Source: Brachybacterium sp042666875
GTDB lineage: Bacteria; Actinomycetota; Actinomycetes; Actinomycetales; Dermabacteraceae
Reading direction: 5' to 3'
Assembly (NCBI RefSeq): GCF_042666875.1
Contig: NZ_JBHTCX010000012.1
Location: 186,001 to 250,000 of the forward strand
DNA length: 64,000 nucleotides
Part shown: piece by piece, positions 34,584-42,599 of the stretch
Numbering within the stretch: position 1 is the stretch's first letter
How the letters are laid out: every line of letters begins with the position of its first letter
The notes under the pieces: model-generated
The model's input: the letters and a program-made list of their open reading frames with translations, nothing else
Database searches by the model: none
What the model was told of the DNA's origin: nothing
Position numbers and translations under genes: made by a program

Positions 34584-36824
34584 CTAGGAGAGGCGAGCGG
34601 GCCACCATATGGTCCGGCCGATGTCGAGTGCGAGGGCGGGCACCAGGAGGCTGCGCACGACGAAGGTGTCCAGCAGCACGCCGAGCGCCACGATGATGGC
34701 GATCTGGGCGAGGAAGAGGATGGGGATCACGCCGAGCGCGGCGAAGGTCGCGGCCAGCACGAGTCCCGCCGAGGTGATGACACCGCCGGTCACAGCCAGG
34801 CCTCGCACCACCCCGCGCGCTGTGCCGTGCCGGAGTGTCTCCTCGCGGACCCGGGTCATGAGGAAGATGTTGTAGTCGATGCCGAGCGCGACCAGGAACA
34901 CGAACCCGAACAGCGGCACCGCCGGGTCCGCCCCCGGGAACTCGAGGACATGGGTGAACACCAGTGCGGAGACCCCCAGGGCGGTGCCGAAGGAGAGCAC
35001 GGTCGTGGCCACCAGCAGCACGGGCGCGAGCACGGAGCGCAGCAGGAGCATCAGGATCGCGAGGATCACGACCAGCACCACCGGGATGATGAGCGCCCGG
35101 TCGCGCGCCGAGGCGTCGTCGGTATCGATCGCCGTCGCGGTGACGCCACCGGTCACGGCGTCCACGCCCGCCTCGGCGAAGCTCTCCCGGACCTCGCGGA
35201 CCGTGCGCTCGGCCGCCGCCGAGTCGGGGGCGTCGGTGAGAGTGGCCTGCAGCAGCACCCGGGCGTCGACCACGGTCGGCTCGGGCGCCGATCCGTCCGC
35301 GGCACCCTGGCCCCGAACGCCGTCGGCGGTGACGGGAGCACTCCCGCTGGGAACACCGTCGGCGGTCACTGTCACGCTGTCGATCCCAGCGGTTCCCAGC
35401 AGCACGTCGGCGGCGTCCTGCAACTGGTCCTCCTCGGCGAGCACCTGGACGGGGCTGCCCTGGCCGGCCGGGAAGTGCTCCGCGAGCGCCTCCTGCCCGT
35501 CCCGCGCGGGTGAGGGTCCGAGGATGAGGTCGGACTGCGGGACGCCGTCGGCCTCCAGCTGGAGCGCCCCGGCGCAGCCGGCCACGAGGACCAGGGTGGT
35601 GAGGATCCAGATCGGGCGGGGCCGACGGGCCACGGCTCGGGCGAGGCGGCCCCAGGCGCCGCTGTCGGTGGCGGGGTGTTCGACATCGGCATCGGCATCG
35701 GCATCGGCCTGGGCCTCGGGGGCGTAGCGGGGGCGTCGAGGCCAGAACGCGACCCGCCCGGTGAGGGAGAGCACGGCCGGCAGGAACGTCAGGGCGGCGA
35801 GCATCGCGAAGGCGATGCCGATTGCTGCCACGGGCCCCAGCGCGCTGTTGGACTTCAGGTCCGACAGCAGCAGGCACAGCAGGCCGGCGATCACGGTGCC
35901 CCCGGAGGCGAGGATCGGTTCGAGGGTTCCGCGCAGCGCGGCGGCGGTGGCAGGCCCGGCGCGGCGCCGGCGGCGCAGCTCATCACGGAAGCGGGCGACG
36001 TAGAGCAGCGAGTAGTCGGTGGCCGCGCCGATCACCAGGATGAACAGGATGCCCTGGGTCTGGCCGCTCAGCAGCAGCAGCCCCGCCTTGGCCAGCCACC
36101 ACACCGTCAGCAGCGCGCTGCACAGCGCGAACATGCTCGTGGCCAGGACGATCACCGGAAGCAGCAGGGAGCGGTAGACCACCACCAGGATGACCAGGAC
36201 GGCCAGCAGGGCGACCCCGAGCAGGAGTCCGTCGATTCCGGCGAAGGCTCCGGAGAGGTCGGCGGAGAACCCGGCCGGCCCAGTCACGTGGGAGGTGACG
36301 CCCGGGGGGAGGTCTTCCGCGAGCCGGCCGTCCAGGCGCTGGACCACGGACGCGAGATCGGCCTCCGCGTCGATCGGGACGAAGACCTGCACGGCCAGAC
36401 CGTCCTCGGACGGGATCGGTGGTGAGACGTCCCCGCGCACGCCGTCGACATCGGCGAGAGACGATGTGGCCGTCCTGATCGTCTCGAGCTGCCCGGGGGT
36501 GAGCTCGGCAGGGGAGGTGATGACGATCAGGGCGGGGATCGCATCGGTGCCGGTGAAGTCGCCGGAGAGCTGCTGGACGCGGGTGGCCTCGGCGGACTCC
36601 GGGAGGTACGCGGTGCGGTCGTTGGAGGAGACCTCGTCGACGCGGCCGAAGTAGGGGCCTCCGATCCCGGCTGCGATCAGCCAGAGGAGGATCAGGACCG
36701 ATGGCAGCAGCAGTCGCAGCAGATACCCCGTGCGTGACTGCGCCCGACGGTGGGTGTGACGCGTGTCCGCCGGCGAGGGGCTCGGATCCTCCGGAGAGGA
36801 GCGATCTGTCCCTTGGGCCATCAT
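34584..36824 (-). CDS. MMPL-family RND transporter
   Basis: A 746-residue membrane protein with the two-fold repeated MMPL/RND layout: one helix, an extracellular domain, five helices, then the same again. Signatures include LFILVIGAATDYSLLYVARF in the first half and VFLVALGIDYNIFLMTRVRE in the second, whose charged helix-4 residues drive proton-coupled export of lipids or drugs. An Ala-Asp dipeptide run after about residue 370 is encoded by a hexanucleotide repeat. It is divergent from a MarR gene across a strong palindrome, which implies regulated expression. Two adjacent ATG codons are possible starts. Confidence 0.94.
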   Translation of the reverse strand: MMAQGTDRSSPEDPSPSPADTRHTHRRAQSRTGYLLRLLLPSVLILLWLIAAGIGGPYFGRVDEVSSNDRTAYLPESAEATRVQQLSGDFTGTDAIPALIVITSPAELTPGQLETIRTATSSLADVDGVRGDVSPPIPSEDGLAVQVFVPIDAEADLASVVQRLDGRLAEDLPPGVTSHVTGPAGFSADLSGAFAGIDGLLLGVALLAVLVILVVVYRSLLLPVIVLATSMFALCSALLTVWWLAKAGLLLLSGQTQGILFILVIGAATDYSLLYVARFRDELRRRRRAGPATAAALRGTLEPILASGGTVIAGLLCLLLSDLKSNSALGPVAAIGIAFAMLAALTFLPAVLSLTGRVAFWPRRPRYAPEAQADADADADVEHPATDSGAWGRLARAVARRPRPIWILTTLVLVAGCAGALQLEADGVPQSDLILGPSPARDGQEALAEHFPAGQGSPVQVLAEEDQLQDAADVLLGTAGIDSVTVTADGVPSGSAPVTADGVRGQGAADGSAPEPTVVDARVLLQATLTDAPDSAAAERTVREVRESFAEAGVDAVTGGVTATAIDTDDASARDRALIIPVVLVVILAILMLLLRSVLAPVLLVATTVLSFGTALGVSALVFTHVLEFPGADPAVPLFGFVFLVALGIDYNIFLMTRVREETLRHGTARGVVRGLAVTGGVITSAGLVLAATFAALGVIPILFLAQIAIIVALGVLLDTFVVRSLLVPALALDIGRTIWWPARLS

Positions 36825-36877
36825 CGCAGCTCACGTCCCTTCCGCTCGGGGCGCGGCCGGTGCGCCACGGCCAGTAT

Positions 36878-36943
36878 CGCACGAGTAGCTAGCCTAGCTA
36901 GCTAGTCGTGCGCCGGCGGGAAGGGTGAGGCGGCACGAGTAGC
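36878..36943. promoter_or_regulatory. MarR-type operator: 35-bp near-palindrome plus a direct repeat
   Basis: Bases 36878-36912 form a near-perfect palindrome (15 of 17 pairs): outer arms CGCACGA and TCGTGCG, inner arms TAGCTAGC and GCTAGCTA. The 11-mer GCACGAGTAGC at its left edge recurs at 36933-36943, where it overlaps a TAGCAT -10 element (36940-36945) seven bases before the marR ATG. On the other strand a GATACT -10 for the transporter abuts the palindrome. Occupancy would therefore block both promoters. Confidence 0.8.
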
Positions 36944-36951
36944 ATGCCTGC

Positions 36952-37518
36952 ATGGCGAGCCCGGGGGAGAGCATCGAGGGCGGGCATCCGTCGGCGGCCG
37001 ACGTGTACAGCCTCTCCGGGAGCGATCCCGATCAGGATCTGGTCGACCGCACGGGGATGAGCGAGCAGGACATCGAGCAGATCGATGCCCTGATGTCCGC
37101 TCTCGGGCGTCTGCGAGCGGCGGAGAAGGAGCTGTCCGAGGCCTCCCGGCGGTACATGAACCTCAACGAGACCGACATGCGGGCGCTGCACTTCCTCATC
37201 GTCTGCGAGAACCGTGGTGTCCCCGCCACCCCGGGTGCCATCGCGGAGTCGCTGGGGATCTCCACCGCCTCGACGACCAAGCTGCTCGATCGCCTCCAGC
37301 GCGGCGGGCACGTGCGTCGTCAGCGGCATCCAGCGGATCGTCGGGCGCTGGTGATCCGGCTCGAAGCAGCCACGCGGGCCGCGGCCATCCGGACTGTGGG
37401 AGCGCAGCAGGCACGCCGAGTCCACGCCGCGCGTCGCCTGACGCCCGCTCAGCGCGCGGTGGTCACGGCGTTCCTCGCGGACATGACTGCCGAGATCTCC
37501 CTCGACGGTGCGCACTAG
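36952..37518 (+). CDS. MarR-family transcriptional regulator
   Basis: A 188-residue winged-helix regulator. A 40-residue acidic head is followed by the MarR dimer helices and the DNA-binding domain (ETDMRALHFLIV, ATPGAIAESLGISTASTTKL, then the wing GGHVRRQRHPADRRAL). It probably represses itself and the divergent MMPL transporter through the palindrome between them. The ATG is 6 bp after a -10 element, so the message appears leaderless. Ligand unknown. Confidence 0.92.
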   Translation: MASPGESIEGGHPSAADVYSLSGSDPDQDLVDRTGMSEQDIEQIDALMSALGRLRAAEKELSEASRRYMNLNETDMRALHFLIVCENRGVPATPGAIAESLGISTASTTKLLDRLQRGGHVRRQRHPADRRALVIRLEAATRAAAIRTVGAQQARRVHAARRLTPAQRAVVTAFLADMTAEISLDGAH

Positions 37519-37572
37519 GACGAGGGTGCACAGCCCTCACCACGAGAGCCGGCAGGGGGATCGACATGACGA

Positions 37573-37612
37573 GCGGGGCAGCATCCGGACGGATCATCCG
37601 GTGCTGCCCCGC
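37573..37612. terminator. Bidirectional terminator between marR and the old yellow enzyme gene
   Basis: GCGGGGCAGCA pairs with TGCTGCCCCGC (11 bp) and, after one unpaired base, CCGGA pairs with TCCGG, closing a 7-nt loop. It lies between two convergent genes and can serve both. Confidence 0.8.
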
Positions 37613-37651
37613 TGCCGGGGACATGCGTCCGCGCTCGGCCTCGGCGGGCCC

Positions 37652-38731
37652 TCAGCGGTGGGCGCGGCCGTACTGCGGCGGGATGTAGGCACCCTCGTGG
37701 CGCAGGGCCCGTGCCGCTCGCAGCGCGAAGTTCTGGTCGCGCAGCATCTCCCGGCCCAGCAGCACGACGTCCGCGAGGTCGGTGGCGACGATCTGCTCGG
37801 CCTGGAACGGCTCGTCGATCATGCCGACGGCCGCCGTGGGCAGGCCGCTGGCGGCGCGCACGGCGGTGGCCAGCGGCACCTGGTAGCCGGGGCCGACGGG
37901 AATCTGGGCGGGAACGTAGTTGCCGCCGCTGGAGATGTCGAGCATGTCCACGCCGTGCTGCTTCAGCCAGGCGCCGACCTGGCCGACCTCGTCGGCGGTG
38001 AGGCCGCCCTCGACCCAATCGGTCGCCGAGAGCCGCACCAGCATCGGCATCTGCTCGCCGATCTCCTCGCGCACCGCGTCGACCACGCGCAGCAGCAGGC
38101 GGGCCCGGTTCTCGAGCGAGCCGCCGTACTCGTCGGTGCGCAGGTTGCTCAGCGGCGAGAGGAACTCGTGCAGCAGGTACCCGTGGGCGCCGTGGAGCTC
38201 GACCAGGTCGAAGCCCGCCTGGACGGCACGGCGGGAGGAGGCGACGAAGGCCTCGACGGTCTCGTCGATTCCGGCGGCGTCGAGGGCCCGCGGAGCCTTC
38301 AGGCCCGGGAACGGCTCGGCGGAGGGGCCGACGGTCTCCCAGCCGCCCTCGTCCTCGGTGAGGCTCCCGGAGCCGTCGGTGCCCCACTCGGGGTGGGTGG
38401 AGGCCTTCCGGCCCGCGTGGGCGAGCTGGATGCCGATCGCCGCACCTTGGTCGTGGACCAGATCGACGATGCGGGCGAGCGCGTCGCGCTGCTCGTCGTT
38501 CCACAGGCCCAGGTCCTGCGGGGCGATGCGCCCTTCGGGAACCACGCCGGTGGCCTCGACGATGACCGCGCCGACTCCGCCGCGCGCGAACGACCCGTAG
38601 TGCATGAGATGCCAGTCGGTCGCCTTCCCGTCCTGCTCATGGACGGAGTACTGGCACATCGGGGGGACCCAGATGCGGTTGCGGACCTCGAGGGAGCGCA
38701 GAGTGATCGGGTCGAACAGAGCGTGGGTCAT
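37652..38731 (-). CDS. NADH:flavin oxidoreductase / old yellow enzyme (YqjM-like)
   Basis: The 359-residue FMN-dependent ene-reductase is of the thermophilic-like/YqjM class: the N-terminus IWVPPMCQYSV includes the Cys that tunes the flavin in this class. HYGSFARGGVGAVIVEATGV, IQLAHAGRKAS, the barrel signature LVELHGAHGYLLHEFLSPLSN with its substrate-anchoring residues, and RLSATDWVEGG are all typical. It reduces activated C=C bonds of enones, maleimides or nitro compounds. It is divergent from a LysR gene with a LysR box in between, suggesting control by that regulator. Confidence 0.95.
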   Translation of the reverse strand: MTHALFDPITLRSLEVRNRIWVPPMCQYSVHEQDGKATDWHLMHYGSFARGGVGAVIVEATGVVPEGRIAPQDLGLWNDEQRDALARIVDLVHDQGAAIGIQLAHAGRKASTHPEWGTDGSGSLTEDEGGWETVGPSAEPFPGLKAPRALDAAGIDETVEAFVASSRRAVQAGFDLVELHGAHGYLLHEFLSPLSNLRTDEYGGSLENRARLLLRVVDAVREEIGEQMPMLVRLSATDWVEGGLTADEVGQVGAWLKQHGVDMLDISSGGNYVPAQIPVGPGYQVPLATAVRAASGLPTAAVGMIDEPFQAEQIVATDLADVVLLGREMLRDQNFALRAARALRHEGAYIPPQYGRAHR

Positions 38732-38848
38732 GGTGGAGAACTCCTCATCTGAGACGAACGGTGCTGACCGGACGAGTCGCAGGGGACCGCCGTGTCAGCA
38801 CCGATGCCACGAATGTACGACCGCAGCGATCGATGCACCAATCGTGAA

Positions 38849-38867
38849 CCCTATGACTGGTATAGGG
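38849..38867. promoter_or_regulatory. LysR-type operator (T-N11-A box)
   Basis: CCCTAT and ATAGGG form a perfect 6-bp inverted repeat around a 7-bp centre, giving the T-N11-A spacing of LysR boxes. It lies 33 bp before the lysR ATG and about 118 bp upstream of the divergent old yellow enzyme start. Confidence 0.7.
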
Positions 38868-38899
38868 ATCACTATGGGATGCGTGCCTAGGATCGGGGG

Positions 38900-39907
38900 A
38901 TGACGGATACACGCCATCCCACACCGGCACCTCGGATCGCCGAGTCGCCGGCGGCTCCTCACCCGCACCGCCCCGGAGCGGGCACCGCGGATCTCAATCT
39001 CCTGCGCACCTTCCTCGCCGTCTTCCGGGCCGGGACGTTCACCGCCGCCGCCCCGGCGCTCGGACTCTCCCAGCCCACGGTGACCACCCAGATCCGCGCC
39101 CTGGAGAAGCACACCGGTCGCCGGCTGTTCGAGCGCCGGCCCCGCGGCGTCGAGCCGACCGCCTATGCGCGAGGACTCGCCGCCCGCATCAGCGAGCCGT
39201 TGGACTCCCTGGCCGGCGTGGACGACGGGGCCTGCGCCGCGGGGCGCCCGGCCCCGGTGCACCTCGCGGGGCCCTCCGAGCTCGTGTGCACCCGGTTGGT
39301 CCCGGCGATCGCCCCGCTGGTGGCCGACGGGGTCCACGTGCGTCTGAGCCAGGGCGTGAGCGACACCCTGCTCGAGGAGCTGCGAGAGGGGCAGCACGAC
39401 CTCATCGTCACCACCCGGCGACCGCGCGGCCGGGCTCTGGAATCATTCCCGCTGGCCGACGAGGAGTACGTGCTGGTGGCTTCACCATCCTGGGCGCAGC
39501 ACGTCGGTGCCGGGCAGTCCGGGCAGGTGCTGTGCCACGCGCTGCGGGAGGTCCCGCTGGTCAGCTATGCCGACGACATGCCGATCGTGCGCCGCTATTG
39601 GCGCACGGTGTTCGGGACCCAGCATCCCCCGATCGGTCCCGCGCTGACGGTGCCCAACCTCCACGACGTCGTGGCCGCCGTCGCACGCGGGGCCGGGTAC
39701 AGCGTGGTGCCCCGGTCGCTGGCCGCCGAGCACCTCGCTGCGGGCCGGCTGATCCAGCTCGACGATCCGTGCGACGGCCCGCTGAACACCCTGTTCCTGG
39801 TGCAGCGGCCCGGGGCGGATTCCAATCCGCACGCGGTGCGGCTGCGGGACGCCCTGCGAGCGGACGCGGTGTGCTGGAATGCGCCGCTGACCACGCGGGA
39901 AGACTGA
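38900..39907 (+). CDS. LysR-family transcriptional regulator
   Basis: A 335-residue regulator with a 30-residue Pro/His-rich head, then a complete LysR helix-turn-helix (LNLLRTFLAVFRAGTFTAAA, LGLSQPTVTTQIRALEKHTG, RRLFERRPRGVEPT) and a periplasmic-binding-protein-like effector domain. The divergent position to the old yellow enzyme and the T-N11-A box make that gene the likeliest target; the ectoine-type operon 197 bp downstream on the same strand is a second candidate. Confidence 0.93.
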   Translation: MTDTRHPTPAPRIAESPAAPHPHRPGAGTADLNLLRTFLAVFRAGTFTAAAPALGLSQPTVTTQIRALEKHTGRRLFERRPRGVEPTAYARGLAARISEPLDSLAGVDDGACAAGRPAPVHLAGPSELVCTRLVPAIAPLVADGVHVRLSQGVSDTLLEELREGQHDLIVTTRRPRGRALESFPLADEEYVLVASPSWAQHVGAGQSGQVLCHALREVPLVSYADDMPIVRRYWRTVFGTQHPPIGPALTVPNLHDVVAAVARGAGYSVVPRSLAAEHLAAGRLIQLDDPCDGPLNTLFLVQRPGADSNPHAVRLRDALRADAVCWNAPLTTRED

Positions 39908-40104
39908 CCCGCCGATTCCGCGCGGGCTCGCGACCTGGGACGGAAGATCTCGAGAAGAACTCGTGGGCGTGGGGTACTTGACGGGGAGTTCCTCGGGGAG
40001 TGAGGGTCATCACACCGGACCGCACCTGCCACAAGGGGCGATCTTCGCTGCCGGGGTCCGGTACGGAGATCGGGATCGCCTCGCACCACGATGAGAGGTC
40101 TCCC

Positions 40105-41364
40105 ATGGACACCAGCATCTTCGAACAGCATGAGTCCACGATTCGCGGCTACAGCCGCAATTACCCCACGGTGTTCAGCTCGGCCTCCAATGCCCGTCAG
40201 GTCGACGAGCAGGGGAAGTCCTACATCGACTTCTTCGCCGGGGCGGGGGTTCTGAACTTCGGGCACAACAACCCGAGGATGAAGGACGCGATGATCGCTT
40301 TCCTCCAGGCCGACGGCGTCAGCCACAGCCTGGACACCTACACCACCACCAAGCGCGACTTCGTCTCCCGGTTCCACGACGTGGTCCTGGCCCCCCGGGG
40401 CATGAACCACCGGATGCAGTTCATGGGCCCCACCGGCTCCAACGCGGTCGAAGCCGCTCTGAAGCTCGCGCGACTGGCCACCGGACGCCGCGAGGTCGTC
40501 GCCTTCAGCCACGGCTTCCACGGCATGACGCTGGGCTCACTCGCCGCGACCGCGAACGACGCCTTCCGCAAGTGGGCCGGCGTGCCGCTGGAGAACATCG
40601 TGCGACTGCCCTTCGAGACCGCCCCGGGTGGCACCACGGCGGTCGCCGAGTACGCCGAGGCGGTGGCCGACCCCTCCAGCGGGCTGACCCAGCCGGCGGC
40701 GTTCCTGGTCGAGGCCGTCCAGGCCGAGGGCGGCGTCAATGTGGCCACCGCCGAGTGGCTCCGCCAGATCCAGGACGTCGCCCACGAGATGGGTGCGCTG
40801 TTCATCATCGACGACATCCAGGCCGGCATCGGGCGCACCGGGAGCTACTTCTCCTTCGATGGGATGGGCCTGGACCCGGACATCATCACCCTGGCCAAGG
40901 GACTCGGCGGCTTCGGCACCCCGATCGCCATGAACCTCAACAAGCCCGAGATCGACGACAAGTGGTCCCCCGGTGCCCACACCGGCACGTTCCGCGGGCA
41001 GGGACTGTCCTTCGTCGCCGGCACCGTCGCCCTGGACTACTTCACCGATGACACCTTCCTCGCCGAGGTCCGGGACAAGGGCGAGGTCATGCGTGAACGC
41101 CTCCAGCGCATCGCCGAGACCCACGCCGGGCAGAGCTGGGAGGTGCGCGGGCGCGGCATGATGCAGGCCCTGGACACCGGCGACGGCGCCTTCGCCAAGC
41201 TCGTCCAGCAGGAGGCCTTCGAGGCCGGACTGCTGATCGGGCCCTGCGGCAGCGGCGGCCGCGTCATCAAGCTGATCCCGCCGCTGACGATCCCCGAGGA
41301 TGATCTCACCGCCGGTCTGGACCGGCTCGAGCAGGCCATCGAGACCGCCCTGGAGGTGAAGTGA
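40105..41364 (+). CDS. Diaminobutyrate--2-oxoglutarate aminotransferase-like (EctB/DoeD type)
   Basis: A 419-residue class III PLP aminotransferase closest in style to EctB/DoeD: RGYSRNYPTVFSSA, YIDFFAGAGVLNFGHNNP, MQFMGPTGSNAVEAALKLAR, FIIDDIQAGIGRTG and the PLP lysine in IITLAKGLGGFG. It would interconvert 2,4-diaminobutyrate and aspartate semialdehyde with glutamate. No ectA or ectC accompanies it; instead a DoeA-like gene and an aldehyde dehydrogenase follow, so a catabolic direction is inferred. The ATG at 40105 follows GAGAGG. The stop overlaps the next start. Confidence 0.88.
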   Translation: MDTSIFEQHESTIRGYSRNYPTVFSSASNARQVDEQGKSYIDFFAGAGVLNFGHNNPRMKDAMIAFLQADGVSHSLDTYTTTKRDFVSRFHDVVLAPRGMNHRMQFMGPTGSNAVEAALKLARLATGRREVVAFSHGFHGMTLGSLAATANDAFRKWAGVPLENIVRLPFETAPGGTTAVAEYAEAVADPSSGLTQPAAFLVEAVQAEGGVNVATAEWLRQIQDVAHEMGALFIIDDIQAGIGRTGSYFSFDGMGLDPDIITLAKGLGGFGTPIAMNLNKPEIDDKWSPGAHTGTFRGQGLSFVAGTVALDYFTDDTFLAEVRDKGEVMRERLQRIAETHAGQSWEVRGRGMMQALDTGDGAFAKLVQQEAFEAGLLIGPCGSGGRVIKLIPPLTIPEDDLTAGLDRLEQAIETALEVK

Positions 41365-42569
41365 TGCGCCGCCGCGAGGACATGACCTTCCCGCCCGAGG
41401 AGTACGAGCGTCGCGTGCGGGAGCTGCGCGAACGCATGGTCGAGCGCCGGCTGGATGCCGTGGTGATCTCGGATCCCGAGAACCTCATGTACCTCACCGA
41501 CTACCAGACCACCGGCTACTCGTTCTTCCAGGCCCTGGTCGTGCCCCTGCACGACGAGCCGGTGATGATCACCCGCGCCATGGAGGAGTCCAACGTCATC
41601 CACCGCACCTGGGTGGAGCGCACCAACCCCTATCCGGACACCGGCGACGCCATCCGCACCCTGGTCCAGGTCCTCGAGGACCGGGGGCTGGGGGAGGCCC
41701 GGCTGGGCTTCGAGCGCAACAGCTACTACTTCCCCGCCTACCAGCAGGACCGTCTCCACGACGCCTACGGTGAGGGGCTGGTCGACTGCTTCGGGATCGT
41801 CGAGGAGGGGAGGCTGCGCAAGTCCGACGTCGAGATCGAGGTGATGCGCCGGGCCGCTCGCGCCGGTGAGGCCGGTATGGCCGCCGGGATCGAGGCCGCC
41901 GTGCCCGGGGCCACGGAGAACGACGTCGCCGCCGCCATCTCGGCGGCGATGTTCCGGGCCGGTGGGGAGTTCCCCGCCGTCATGCCCTACGTCGCCTCGG
42001 GTCCGCGTTCGATGATCGGCCACTCCACGTGGGAGGGGCGGACGATCCAGCCGGGCGAGCACGTGTTCCTCGAGGTCGGCGGCTGTTTCCGTCGCTACCA
42101 CGCGGCGCTGATGCGTACCGTCGTCACCGGTGGACTGACCCCGTCGATGCGGCAAGCTCAGGAGACGATGAAGCTGGCGCTGGCCGAGCTGCGCAGCCGT
42201 ATGCGGCCGGGCATGACCGTCTCGGAGACCGACCACATCGTGCGCAGCATCATCGAGGCCAACGAGGTCGGCGCCCGTCTGGTCACCCGCGCCGGGTACT
42301 CCATCGGGATCGCGTTCCCGCCGAGCTGGGACGAGGGCTACATCCTCTCGCTGATGGCCGGGGACGACACCCTGCTGGAGCCGGGGATGACCTTCCACGT
42401 GATCCCCTGGATGTGGGGAGTGGACGGTGACAAGACCGTCGGCATCTCCGACACCCTCCATGTCACCGAGGACGGCTGCGAGTCGCTGTTCACCCTGCCG
42501 GAGGACTTCGCCGTCCCCGGCGAGGAGCTGCCGGCCCCGGTGCCCGACCTGAACGCCCGTGCGAGCTGA
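41364..42569 (+). CDS. M24-family ectoine hydrolase-like protein (DoeA/EutD type)
   Basis: A 401-residue pita-bread-fold protein with a creatinase N-terminal domain (RLDAVVISDPENLMYLTDYQ) and a C-terminal M24 domain. Segments PAVMPYVASG, the TWEGRTIQPGEHVFLEVGG region, CFRRYHAALMRTVVTG and GIAFPPSWDEGY resemble ectoine hydrolase DoeA. The metal-binding Asp pair of true M24 peptidases is replaced (LEVGG and ALMRT positions), as in DoeA. It would open ectoine to N-acetyl-diaminobutyrate. The ATG overlaps the aminotransferase stop and follows GGAGGTGA. Confidence 0.82.
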   Translation: MRRREDMTFPPEEYERRVRELRERMVERRLDAVVISDPENLMYLTDYQTTGYSFFQALVVPLHDEPVMITRAMEESNVIHRTWVERTNPYPDTGDAIRTLVQVLEDRGLGEARLGFERNSYYFPAYQQDRLHDAYGEGLVDCFGIVEEGRLRKSDVEIEVMRRAARAGEAGMAAGIEAAVPGATENDVAAAISAAMFRAGGEFPAVMPYVASGPRSMIGHSTWEGRTIQPGEHVFLEVGGCFRRYHAALMRTVVTGGLTPSMRQAQETMKLALAELRSRMRPGMTVSETDHIVRSIIEANEVGARLVTRAGYSIGIAFPPSWDEGYILSLMAGDDTLLEPGMTFHVIPWMWGVDGDKTVGISDTLHVTEDGCESLFTLPEDFAVPGEELPAPVPDLNARAS

Positions 42570-42599
42570 ACCCCGGTGACGGGAGAAGGGAGCAGCGCC

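Noticed and set aside
40105..41364. Ectoine biosynthesis (ectABC) locus
   Set aside because: No ectA or ectC is adjacent; the partners are a hydrolase-like protein and a semialdehyde dehydrogenase, which fits degradation better.
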